From positions 1 through 29,899 of the forward strand of contig CAZHYM010000005.1 in NCBI GenBank assembly GCA_964536785.1: a stretch of DNA of 29,899 nt, read 5' to 3'. Source of the stretch: CAZHYM01 sp964536785 (GTDB lineage Bacteria > Patescibacteriota > Saccharimonadia > Saccharimonadales > Saccharimonadaceae). A program made the position numbers and the translations under genes. How positions within the stretch are numbered: position 1 is the stretch's first letter; each line of letters opens with the position of its first letter. Shown here piece by piece: positions 1-6,087 of this stretch. Under the pieces are notes generated by a model. It had not been told where the DNA came from. It did no database searches and saw only the letters and a list, made by a program, of their open reading frames with translations.

Positions 1-54
1 TCTTATGAAAATAAATTAGACCGAGATAATGACGGCATTGCTTGCGAGAGATAG
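1..54 (+). CDS. C-terminal end of an Excalibur-domain protein (partial)
   Basis: Only the last 17 codons and the TAG stop are in the window; the gene begins upstream. The tail reads DRDNDGIACER, the calcium-binding-loop signature of the Excalibur domain (DxDxDGxxCE), which usually sits at the extreme C-terminus of exported surface proteins and nucleases. The acidic loop and the single Cys are intact. The rest of the protein cannot be judged. Excalibur tails are often attached to thermonuclease-like or other secreted proteins, but nothing here says which. Confidence 0.7.
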   Translation, partial: SYENKLDRDNDGIACER

Positions 55-114
55 CCGAAGGCTAGGAGTCAAACTACATAGCGTTAAGTGGCAGTTAATG
101 CTAAACTGATTGTT

Positions 115-1185
115 ATGCAACCGATTGAAAAACATAAAATTGATAAAAAATCACTAATCCTAATAATCGCCGTAGCTTTGATGGCTATTGCCTTTGTCTT
201 TAGCATCGATGGCCCAGAAAAAATATTTAATTCGCTGAAAAAAGCTAATCCATTCTGGTTATTTATAGCAACGATTTGCTATGCTTTTTCATGGTACCTC
301 GAGGGAATCATACTTTACGTCTTAGTTAAAAAGACGCTAATTAATAATTTTAGTCACTCCGAGGCGGTGGAACTGGCGGTTGTCGGTAAACTTTTTGACA
401 ACCTTACCCCTTCGGCAACCGGCGGTCAACCATTTCAAGCTTGGAAGTTAAAAAAGAGGGGAGCGCCGGTTAGCACTTCAGTATCAATTCTCTTCTTTAA
501 ATTTGCGGTTGGACATATCGTAACGGTGATTTATTTTTCATCAACCTTACTCCTAAATCGAGCAAAAATTTCAGCTTGGCCAAACAGTCAAGTTTCAATC
601 ATCATTATCAGTTATTTGCTTAACCTGGGCTTTGCTATCTTGCTAATCGTCGCCGGAACCAGGCCAAAGTTGCTCAAAAAAATTGCTAATGGATTTTTTG
701 GGCTATTGGCTAAACTAAATATTGTAAATAAGCGTAACGAGTCAAAACAAAATATATCTAGAGGTATCGATTCATTCCATAATGGCTTTAAAAAAATTGC
801 CAAAAACTACAAGCAGTTTGCGATAGTTATTGGTCTATCTGTAATTCAAGTAACGTGCATATTTTCAGTCGGTTACTTTGTATTCCTAGCGCTAGGCAGT
901 GGTGTCACAGACTGGTTTTCATCTGTCTCCGCCAGTGCTTATGTCTGGATGATGAGCACTTTTATCCCTCTACCAGGAGCTTCAATTGGCGCCGAGGGAG
1001 GTTTCTTGCTCTTCTTCTCAGAGGTCTATCATAATCAAGATTCAGTCGCTCTAGCGATGATTGTCTGGCGGTTTGTAACCTATTACCTGCCAATTATATT
1101 TAGTTTTATTTATCTGTTTGACTTCAATAAATTAAAGAAAATTCCATTAGTTAATCGTTTTATCACAAAAAACCAGGAAAAATAG
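115..1185 (+). CDS. Flippase-like multi-pass membrane protein (LPG synthase TM-region / UPF0104 family)
   Basis: About 356 aa with roughly eight hydrophobic segments from residue ~15 onward. The conserved family stretch is visible near residues 95-120: LTPSATGGQPFQAW followed by a basic KLKKRG. A second conserved part lies at PLPGASIGAEGG in the C-terminal half. The family includes the membrane half of MprF and AglD-type proteins, thought to move lipid-linked substrates across the membrane. A GTG start at 88 is possible, but the ATG at 115 has an extended -10 (TGcTAAACT, 99-107) exactly 7 nt before it and no Shine-Dalgarno, matching other genes here, so I chose it. The nearby GT4 enzymes make a glycolipid-related role plausible; the actual substrate is unknown. 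Confidence 0.75.
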   Translation: MQPIEKHKIDKKSLILIIAVALMAIAFVFSIDGPEKIFNSLKKANPFWLFIATICYAFSWYLEGIILYVLVKKTLINNFSHSEAVELAVVGKLFDNLTPSATGGQPFQAWKLKKRGAPVSTSVSILFFKFAVGHIVTVIYFSSTLLLNRAKISAWPNSQVSIIIISYLLNLGFAILLIVAGTRPKLLKKIANGFFGLLAKLNIVNKRNESKQNISRGIDSFHNGFKKIAKNYKQFAIVIGLSVIQVTCIFSVGYFVFLALGSGVTDWFSSVSASAYVWMMSTFIPLPGASIGAEGGFLLFFSEVYHNQDSVALAMIVWRFVTYYLPIIFSFIYLFDFNKLKKIPLVNRFITKNQEK

Positions 1186-1204
1186 AAATTACCTGAGATA
1201 GCTT

Positions 1205-1233
1205 TTGACCTATCTTGATATTTATGTTATAAT
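1205..1233 (+). promoter_or_regulatory. Promoter of the first HD-like gene
   Basis: TTGACC at 1205-1210, a 17-nt spacer, and TATAAT at 1228-1233 with an upstream TGt extension. A 6-bp inverted repeat, AGATAG/CTATCT (1196-1201 and 1210-1215), straddles the -35 box and could be an operator. The predicted start near 1240 leaves a leader of about 29 nt ending in a GGAGG Shine-Dalgarno. Confidence 0.75.
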
Positions 1234-1268
1234 TGCTTAAGATACACTACCTGTAGGAGGGAAGCTAA

Positions 1269-1838
1269 ATGTATAGTAAATATGAATCTGCACTTAACAT
1301 CTGCATGAAAGAATTGGGCTTGCATGATCTTCTGGGTGGTGGAGAGCCAAGGTCTGTTCACTCAATTTTAGTAGCAAGAGTTCTCGAGAAATACACTAAA
1401 AACGAGGACATGATTGCCGTAGCTTTACTGCATGAAATTCCATTGGAACGATTGCAAAAATGGCATGAAACCGAGAGGGAAATTTTTACTATAAATAACC
1501 GACGCTATCTAGAAATTCTTAACAGAGATCTTGCGGTTGGTCTAAGATGGAGAACAAGAAGTATCAATCAGCTTCAAGAAATGGCCAAAGCCCCGTGGCA
1601 GGTGGTTATGATTAAAACGGCAGACTATATCCGAAATTTAGATTACATACTTGAGAACTTTATGCGCTCAAGTAAAGTTTTTGCTAAAATTTTACGCTAT
1701 AGCCCAAAGGACATTGCCACGATTTACAGCCACTTGTACCACATAGCCAGATCTCATGCCAGCATTCCGAAAGCGATGACCGACGAATTAGCCGGTTTAA
1801 TCAAACTTTTTAGAGACAGATTCAACGATAGCCTGTAA
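1269..1838 (+). CDS. Degenerate HD-domain protein (RelA/SpoT-type HD fold), paralogue 1
   Basis: 189 aa, soluble. The layout recalls the HD hydrolase domain of RelA/SpoT-like enzymes: a helix with H31 and VARVLEKY, then EDMIAVALLHEI (H55-E56 where the family has H-D), then KTADYIRNL with D121. The metal-binding set would be H31, H55, E56, D121, so one ligand differs from canonical HD. The start is fixed by a strong GGAGG at 1256-1260. The next gene is a diverged paralogue: shared EDxxxxALL, YLEILN/YLEFLN and APWQ/VPWQ blocks align without gaps. Each has its own TTGACC-17-TATAAT promoter and terminator, so both are single-gene units. No synthetase domain is present. Activity is uncertain; fold assignment is by motif reading only. 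Confidence 0.6.
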   Translation: MYSKYESALNICMKELGLHDLLGGGEPRSVHSILVARVLEKYTKNEDMIAVALLHEIPLERLQKWHETEREIFTINNRRYLEILNRDLAVGLRWRTRSINQLQEMAKAPWQVVMIKTADYIRNLDYILENFMRSSKVFAKILRYSPKDIATIYSHLYHIARSHASIPKAMTDELAGLIKLFRDRFNDSL

Positions 1839-1854
1839 CAGGCTATCTTTTTTT
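1827..1854 (+). terminator. Intrinsic terminator whose loop is the stop codon
   Basis: A perfect 9-bp stem, GATAGCCTG (1827-1835) with CAGGCTATC (1839-1847), is closed by a loop that is the TAA stop codon of the upstream gene, then a T7 run. The last codons of the gene therefore form half of the stem. Confidence 0.85.
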
Positions 1855-1873
1855 GGATGCGATGGGCGTCTGA

Positions 1874-1902
1874 TTGACCACACAAGCATTTTGTGGTATA
1901 AT
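1874..1902 (+). promoter_or_regulatory. Promoter of the second HD-like gene
   Basis: TTGACC at 1874-1879, a 17-nt spacer and TATAAT at 1897-1902 with a TGg extension: the same boxes and spacing as the promoter of the upstream paralogue. An inverted repeat, CCACA/TGTGG (1878-1882 and 1892-1896), lies between the boxes and could be an operator. The TATAAT is followed by a leader of about 30 nt with AGGAGG before the ATG at 1941. Confidence 0.75.
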
Positions 1903-1940
1903 TATGATTATAGTCCATACAGTACATAGGAGGTATTTTT

Positions 1941-2459
1941 ATGGAAAGAACATTAATAGAACGATTCCTTGGTATTTTTACTAAAACACCGGCCAAAAGA
2001 TCTACGGTTGAAGTAGCCCGAATTCTTGGAAAGTATTATGATAATGAAGACATCTTGACTGCAGCTCTTCTCAGAAAACACGAAGGCTATTCATTGCCAC
2101 CAGAGGAAGTTGAGTTTTACAAACTCTATGCCGATGATCGAGTGACTCGTTACCTAGAATTTCTGAACGATCGAGTTCAACAAAAAAACCAATCGTGGCT
2201 CGAAAAAAACAATCTCCATCTGAATGAAATTTGGATGGATCAAGTCCCATGGCAAGCTATCGTGATTTCGATGGCATATGCTATAGATGAGATTGATGAC
2301 CTTATTGCAAAAGGTCGAAACCAAGAGAATCCCACACTAGCCGAAGCTGTCGGTTACTATAAGAAGTACTTCAGCGTAGTTATCGGCTGGAAAGAAGTGG
2401 ATACTAGACTCTTTGATCGCTTGAGAACAAGCATCCAAGAGCTTAACTCTTTCTTATAG
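1941..2459 (+). CDS. Degenerate HD-like protein, paralogue 2 (catalytic residues lost)
   Basis: 172 aa, soluble. It aligns with the upstream 189-aa protein through EVARILGKYYDNEDILTAAL, YLEFLNDR and VPWQAIVI. At the positions where that protein has H31, H55-E56 and D121, this one has Ser/Thr 21-22, R45-K46 and Y113. If the fold is HD-like, no metal site remains, so a regulatory or scaffold role (perhaps a heteromer with the first paralogue) is more likely than catalysis. The start is fixed by AGGAGG about 8 nt upstream. Own promoter and terminator. The function is unknown; I assign it only by relation to the neighbour. Confidence 0.6.
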   Translation: MERTLIERFLGIFTKTPAKRSTVEVARILGKYYDNEDILTAALLRKHEGYSLPPEEVEFYKLYADDRVTRYLEFLNDRVQQKNQSWLEKNNLHLNEIWMDQVPWQAIVISMAYAIDEIDDLIAKGRNQENPTLAEAVGYYKKYFSVVIGWKEVDTRLFDRLRTSIQELNSFL

Positions 2460-2483
2460 CCCTACGGGGCTATTTTTCTTTTT
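2456..2483 (+). terminator. Intrinsic terminator overlapping the stop codon of the second HD-like gene
   Basis: Stem ATAGCCC (2456-2462) with GGGCTAT (2467-2473), loop TACG, then TTTTTCTTTTT. The TAG stop (2457-2459) lies inside the left arm. This repeats the arrangement seen after the first paralogue. Confidence 0.8.
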
Positions 2484-2543
2484 AAATCTGATTAAATCGA
2501 TGGATTACTGCCTTTATTTAGCATATGCTATACTAATTCTTGC

Positions 2544-3551
2544 ATGAAAAAATTAGTTATAGATATGATTTCAGAAAGTGAATTTACCGTCAAAGCCCAC
2601 GGAGTCCACACCGCCTATGTTGAAATGACCAAAGCTTTGAAAAAACGCGATGACGTAGATATAGAAGTTAATGTAGCCCGCGAAAATGCTGACATAATGC
2701 ATGTTCAAACTATCGGCTTATTTTCCTTGGCAAAAATGAGAAAAACGAAGGCCAAAAGCATTATTTCAGGTCATATCGTACCCGATTCTCTGGTTGGCTC
2801 ACTTCGAGGGGCCAAGCTATGGTACGGACTTGCTAGCTTATACCTTAGGTGGTTTTACAACAAAGCCGACGTCGTAATAGCTGTTTCCGAAGAAACAAAG
2901 CAAGCCTTAAAAAACCTGGGAGTTATTAAGCCCATTGTAGTTATTCACAATATGGTCGACACTTATTACTACTCAGTAAGATCAAATAACTTGGATAAAT
3001 TACGATCAGAGTTAAAAATAACTAAAGATAAATGGGTTGTTGTAAGCAACGGTCAAGTGCAACCTCGTAAACGAGTTGACGTATTTATTAATCTAGCGCG
3101 CAAAATGCCAGATACAAAATTCATATGGATAGGTGGCATTCCTTTTAAAGGTCTAGCCGCAGAATACGAGAAAATGAAAAAAATCATGAATTCGGCGCCT
3201 AGCAATGTCATTTTTACTGGAGTAATACCTCTGGAATCTGTTCGAGATTATTTTCAATTGGCAAATGCTTTTATTATGCCATCAGATCAAGAAACTTTCG
3301 GTTTGGCCATAGTCGAAGCAGCAGCAGCGGGCTTGCCGGTGGTCTTACGTGACATGGCAGACTACGACAACACATTCCGGAATGATGCAATAATGTGCGC
3401 TGAGCAAGACTTTGAAAAGGCTTTGCTTAGACTCCGATACGATAAAGATTATAGAGAAAGCGCTATCCGCTCATCTAAAGATTTAGCTAGCAAGTATGAT
3501 AGTTCAAATATATGTGAAAAACTGATTAAGGTTTATAAGAGCTTACTCTAA
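2544..3551 (+). CDS. Glycosyltransferase family 4, LafB-like (second glycolipid glycosyltransferase?)
   Basis: 335 aa GT-B enzyme. The N-terminal half has VKAHGVHTAY near residues 16-25, resembling the VKGxGVxSAY start of LafB-type glycosyltransferases that add the second sugar to monoglucosyl-diacylglycerol in Firmicutes. The C-terminal half has the GT4 donor-site pattern ETFGLAIVEAAAAGLPVV at ~residue 247, with the E-x7-E pair. No signal or TM segment, so cytosolic or membrane-associated. An extended -10 (TGcTATACT, 2526-2534) ends 9 nt before the ATG, so the mRNA is probably near-leaderless. A second GT4 gene follows 36 nt downstream with its own -10. The pairing supports glycolipid synthesis; sugar and acceptor are inferred, not shown. 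Confidence 0.8.
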   Translation: MKKLVIDMISESEFTVKAHGVHTAYVEMTKALKKRDDVDIEVNVARENADIMHVQTIGLFSLAKMRKTKAKSIISGHIVPDSLVGSLRGAKLWYGLASLYLRWFYNKADVVIAVSEETKQALKNLGVIKPIVVIHNMVDTYYYSVRSNNLDKLRSELKITKDKWVVVSNGQVQPRKRVDVFINLARKMPDTKFIWIGGIPFKGLAAEYEKMKKIMNSAPSNVIFTGVIPLESVRDYFQLANAFIMPSDQETFGLAIVEAAAAGLPVVLRDMADYDNTFRNDAIMCAEQDFEKALLRLRYDKDYRESAIRSSKDLASKYDSSNICEKLIKVYKSLL

Positions 3552-3587
3552 TCTGATTAAAAATGTTATAATTATGACTCAAATATT

Positions 3588-4952
3588 ATGCGTATAGGAT
3601 TGTTTTCTGATACTTATCGACCAACGATAAACGGCATTACTTACGTCGTTGATACGTTGAAACATGAACTTGAATCCCAAGGTCATGAAGTCTATGTTTT
3701 TTGTCCGGCCCGAACACTTAGACCTGCTAAACTAGACAAGTCCGGACTAAATTTTGAAGACGACCATATTGTCCGATTTCCATCTTTTCCCAGTGGGTTT
3801 TTTGACGATTTTGACTTTACTTTATTTTACCCACCAAAAATCATCCGCCAAATCAAAGAGATGAGATTAGATATAATCCACATTTTTACCCCATCTCAAG
3901 TCGGGCTTTTAGGTATTAACGCCGCTATCAAAAACGGAACACCTCTCGTAATTCAGCATTGCACTGATCTATACGAATTTTCTGAGAATTACCCACAAGT
4001 TCTTCCTGGAGCACTTGCACTGGTTGGGATTGTTTTTCCTATGAGCGTTAAGTTAACAATTAAGGACTTTAAAGAAATCATCAAACTTTATCAGCCTCGA
4101 TCTAAGATATCTCGCTGGAATAAAGATATTATCGCTAAAGCGATTACGATACTTTACAGTAAAGCCGATGCCGTAATTGCACTTAGTCAGAAAAGCGTCA
4201 AACAACTAAAAAGTTGGCAAGGGAAAAGTTATCCTTATGAAATTACTTTGCTTCCAAATGGCGTTGATGCCATCCCAAACCCAAGCGAAGAAGAGTTGGC
4301 TGAATTCAAGCAAAAGTGGGGGATAGAACCGCAAGATGAAGTCTTTGGATTTGTTGGAAGATTGGGTGAAGAAAAAAATTTAGATGTCTTGATTAAAGCT
4401 TTTGATAAAATCATTTTGAATCGGCCAAATGCTAAATTACTGTTTGTGGGTGATTTTGAATATCGGAAAGTCCTAGAGGCTAAAGCCAGAAAATCTAAAA
4501 GTCCAGATAGAATTGTGTTTACCGGCTTTATGAACCGCGAGAATCTAGGTGTTGCATATGCCTCTATGAAAGTGTTTGTTTTTCCGTCGCTCAAAGACAC
4601 TCAGGGATGGGTAATTCACGAAGCTGCTCACGCTGGACTACCGCTAGTTTTACTCGATCGAGAGTTGTCTGAAGTGATGAAAGATGGCGAAAATGGCTAT
4701 TTCGCCGAAAATAACCCAACTGATATAGCTCATAAAATAACTGACATCCTAAGCTCAAAAATAAAATACGATAAATTCAGCCAACGAAGCAAGCAACTAG
4801 CCAATAATTATACCCAAACCGAGCAGACCCAAAAAATCGTTGAATTATATGAGTCTATTGTCAGAAACTTCAGGATCAAACATCAAGTCGCTGCCGAACC
4901 TAGATTAGTCAAAGCCGTGAAAAGATTCATTTTATTCATTAAAGCTAGATAG
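3588..4952 (+). CDS. Glycosyltransferase family 4, LafA/alMGS-like (diacylglycerol glucosyltransferase?)
   Basis: 454 aa. The N-terminus MRIGLFSDTYRPTINGI, then LKHELESQGHEVYVF, is characteristic of 1,2-diacylglycerol 3-glucosyltransferases (alMGS, LafA). The donor-side features are GFVGRLGEEKNLDVL near residue 255 and the EAAHAGLPLVLLD segment near 344. The acceptor-binding half is longer than in many relatives. A basic C-terminal tail (VKAVKRFILFIKAR) could bind anionic membrane. An extended -10 TGtTATAAT (3564-3572) lies 15 nt upstream of the ATG, with no Shine-Dalgarno. Together with the LafB-like enzyme upstream it would make mono- then diglycosyl-diacylglycerol. Another GT4 acceptor such as a phosphatidylinositol-type lipid cannot be excluded. 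Confidence 0.8.
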   Translation: MRIGLFSDTYRPTINGITYVVDTLKHELESQGHEVYVFCPARTLRPAKLDKSGLNFEDDHIVRFPSFPSGFFDDFDFTLFYPPKIIRQIKEMRLDIIHIFTPSQVGLLGINAAIKNGTPLVIQHCTDLYEFSENYPQVLPGALALVGIVFPMSVKLTIKDFKEIIKLYQPRSKISRWNKDIIAKAITILYSKADAVIALSQKSVKQLKSWQGKSYPYEITLLPNGVDAIPNPSEEELAEFKQKWGIEPQDEVFGFVGRLGEEKNLDVLIKAFDKIILNRPNAKLLFVGDFEYRKVLEAKARKSKSPDRIVFTGFMNRENLGVAYASMKVFVFPSLKDTQGWVIHEAAHAGLPLVLLDRELSEVMKDGENGYFAENNPTDIAHKITDILSSKIKYDKFSQRSKQLANNYTQTEQTQKIVELYESIVRNFRIKHQVAAEPRLVKAVKRFILFIKAR

Positions 4953-5037
4953 ATCTTTAGCCAACCCAATCATATAAATGAGATCAAATTAGTTGACTTT
5001 GCTATAGTAGAATAAAATAACCATTAATAAGCGCTGT

Positions 5038-5066
5038 TTGACAATATATTAATAGTTTTGTAAAAT
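5038..5066 (+). promoter_or_regulatory. Near-consensus promoter for the small basic protein
   Basis: TTGACA at 5038-5043, exactly 17 nt, and TAAAAT at 5061-5066: the best sigma70-type match in the window. The start would be near 5073, giving an untranslated leader of about 84 nt, long for this region; I see no riboswitch I recognise in it. Confidence 0.8.
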
Positions 5067-5156
5067 ATCAATCTAGCTCATTTACGGTATAGAGCGAATT
5101 AATCGAGACCATTAACTTAACGGCTAATGAAATTTTTGTTATAAGGAGTGGTTTTT

Positions 5157-5399
5157 ATGCTAAGAAGAAAAGATTACTTTATCTACGGAATTAGACGCAG
5201 AGTTCAATCAATTATGAATCGAGTAGGTAGGCACTTAAGCCAATTCGCAAGCAGAAAACGACACTTGAATAAAGACTTAAATTGCCCTAGTGTATTTTAC
5301 AACCAAGAAGATAACGAAATCGAGATGGCGCTCAGGACGATGAAAAAACTTAAATTGCATCGCACGCGATCGTACAATCAAAAACTAACTGAAGATTGA
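5157..5399 (+). CDS. Small, strongly basic protein of unknown function
   Basis: 80 aa starting MLRRKDYFIYGIRRRV, rich in Arg, Lys and His, with an acidic patch (NQEDNEIEMAL) in the middle and another basic helix KKLKLHRTR near the C-terminus. No signal peptide, no TM segment, a single Cys. I chose the ATG at 5157 because AAGGAG (5143-5148) sits 8 nt before it; a GTG at 5148 would lie inside that site. Near-consensus promoter upstream, intrinsic terminator just downstream: an isolated single-gene unit, probably well expressed. The charge suggests nucleic-acid or ribosome binding, but I do not recognise a family. Confidence 0.65.
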   Translation: MLRRKDYFIYGIRRRVQSIMNRVGRHLSQFASRKRHLNKDLNCPSVFYNQEDNEIEMALRTMKKLKLHRTRSYNQKLTED

Positions 5400-5418
5400 C
5401 AAGACCAGCTATCGATCT

Positions 5419-5449
5419 AGCCCCCTCAAAAAAATCCCGGGGGCTTTTT
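5419..5449 (+). terminator. Intrinsic terminator after the small basic protein
   Basis: GC-rich stem AGCCCCC (5419-5425) with GGGGGCT (5439-5445), a 13-nt loop and a run of T to 5449, 20 nt after the stop codon. Confidence 0.85.
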
Positions 5450-5494
5450 ACTGGTGTAAAAGCGGTAGCTCTAGAACGCTATGCTCAGTATTTA

Positions 5495-5522
5495 AAAAAA
5501 CGATCATAAATGATCGTTTTTT
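5495..5522 (-). terminator. Terminator of tRNA-Gln (possibly bidirectional)
   Basis: Hairpin CGATCA (5501-5506), loop TAAA, TGATCG (5511-5516), flanked by six A on the left and six T on the right. On the minus strand it begins 2 nt after the encoded CCA of tRNA-Gln and ends in a T run. The symmetry allows termination from either side. Confidence 0.8.
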
Positions 5523-5524
5523 CT

Positions 5525-5599
5525 TGGCTGGGGATGAGGGATTCGAACCCCCGAATGCTAGGACCAAAACCTAGTGCCTTACCACTTGGCGAATCCCCA
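5525..5599 (-). tRNA. tRNA-Gln (anticodon TTG)
   Basis: 75 nt on the minus strand with encoded CCA. Acceptor TGGGGAT pairs with ATCCCCA; anticodon stem CTAGG/CCTAG encloses TTTTGGT, reading TTG at positions 34-36; the T-arm has GTTCGAATC. All arms are intact. The 5' side of this gene (first 30 nt plus at least 25 nt of leader) is repeated upstream in a 118-bp tandem array, so the primary transcript from the promoter at 5970-5998 would carry tRNA-like half units before the mature tRNA. Confidence 0.95.
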
Positions 5600-5624
5600 A
5601 TAGGGTTGTAACTTGAGAATTAGT

Positions 5625-5724
5625 NNNNNNNNNNNNNNNNNNNNNNNNNNNNNNNNNNNNNNNNNNNNNNNNNNNNNNNNNNNNNNNNNNNNNNNNNNNN
5701 NNNNNNNNNNNNNNNNNNNNNNNN
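5625..5724. other. Assembly gap (100 N)
   Basis: Exactly 100 undetermined bases inside the tandem array. From the flanking units the missing sequence should be 13 bp plus a multiple of 118 bp, so 100 looks like a placeholder and not a measured length. Confidence 0.95.
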
Positions 5725-5774
5725 TTGGTCTAGGACGATTGTTTGACTTACTCACGCTTAAAGCGTTCAAACAG

Positions 5775-5804
5775 CCTAGTGCCTTACCACTTGGCGAATC
5801 CCCA
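5775..5804 (-). pseudogene. tRNA-Gln 5' half (repeat copy)
   Basis: Identical to nt 1-30 of the intact tRNA-Gln: acceptor 5' strand, D-arm and the 5' strand of the anticodon stem. It continues into a 40-nt structured insert followed by CCTAG (5730-5734), which can still close the anticodon stem. The T-arm and acceptor 3' strand are missing, so no tRNA can be formed. Confidence 0.8.
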
Positions 5805-5892
5805 ATAGGGTTGTAACTTGAGAATTAGTCGAGTAGTAGGTTTTGGTCTAGGACGATTGTTTGACTTACTCACGCTTAAAGCGTTCAAACAG

Positions 5893-5922
5893 CCTAGCGC
5901 CTTACCACTTGGCGAATCCCCA
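5893..5922 (-). pseudogene. tRNA-Gln 5' half (outermost repeat copy)
   Basis: As the copy at 5775-5804 but with one substitution (A to G on the minus strand, at tRNA position 25). It is the copy nearest the promoter and would be transcribed first. Beyond 5934 its flank diverges from the other copies. Confidence 0.8.
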
Positions 5923-5969
5923 ATAGGGTTGTAAAAAATTGAGTTTTTTGGCTCGATTTACAGTCGCAT

Positions 5970-5998
5970 ATTATACACGAGACATCGCTAATCCTCAA
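5970..5998 (-). promoter_or_regulatory. Promoter reading into the tRNA-Gln array
   Basis: On the minus strand TTGAGG (5993-5998), 17 nt, TATAAT (5970-5975). The start would be near 5963, about 40 nt before the first tRNA half, so array and tRNA-Gln can be one transcript. The duplicated leader inside each unit shows no clear promoter of its own. Confidence 0.7.
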
Positions 5999-6087
5999 GT
6001 AGCCCCTTGATATATTTTAAAAAGCTTATGCTAATTATTGCCGACGCCAAATAGTAGTATAATAAAAATATAAAGCAGGGGACTAAT

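Larger units (their letters stand above)
5570..5934 (-). repeat. 118-bp tandem repeat built from tRNA-Gln 5' halves
   Basis: Two units are readable, 5725-5842 and 5843-5934 (the latter truncated), identical over their shared length except one base (cctagTgcc versus cctagCgcc, the variable base at 5780/5898). Part of a third equivalent unit is formed by the genuine tRNA 5' half and its leader (5570-5624). Each unit holds, on the minus strand, tRNA nt 1-30 ending CTAGG, then an unrelated stretch with a TGTTTGA/TCAAACA stem around an ACGCTTTAAGCGT palindrome, then CCTAG, then an inverted remnant of the anticodon region (ACCAAAACC). The 3' half of the tRNA is absent. Copy number is unknown because of the gap. 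Confidence 0.85.

Noticed and set aside
1754..1996. Minus-strand frame spanning the end of the first HD-like gene and the promoter of the second
   Set aside because: It overlaps a terminator and a strong promoter on the other strand and resembles nothing.
4993..5017. Second promoter (TTGACT with TAGAAT/TAAAAT) upstream of the small basic gene
   Set aside because: Spacing between the boxes is 9 or 14 nt, too short; the TTGACA-17-TAAAAT just downstream is far better.
5579..5816. Two open frames (5579-5770 minus, 5613-5816 plus) through the N gap
   Set aside because: Most of their length is undetermined sequence and the rest is tRNA-Gln-derived repeat; they are artefacts of reading through N.
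5570..5934. CRISPR array
   Set aside because: The whole 118-bp unit repeats with no variable spacers, and the repeat contains tRNA sequence; no cas genes are seen.
5570..5934. Group I intron in tRNA-Gln
   Set aside because: The intact tRNA has no intron, and in the repeat copies the insert is only ~40 nt with no 3' half of the tRNA after it.
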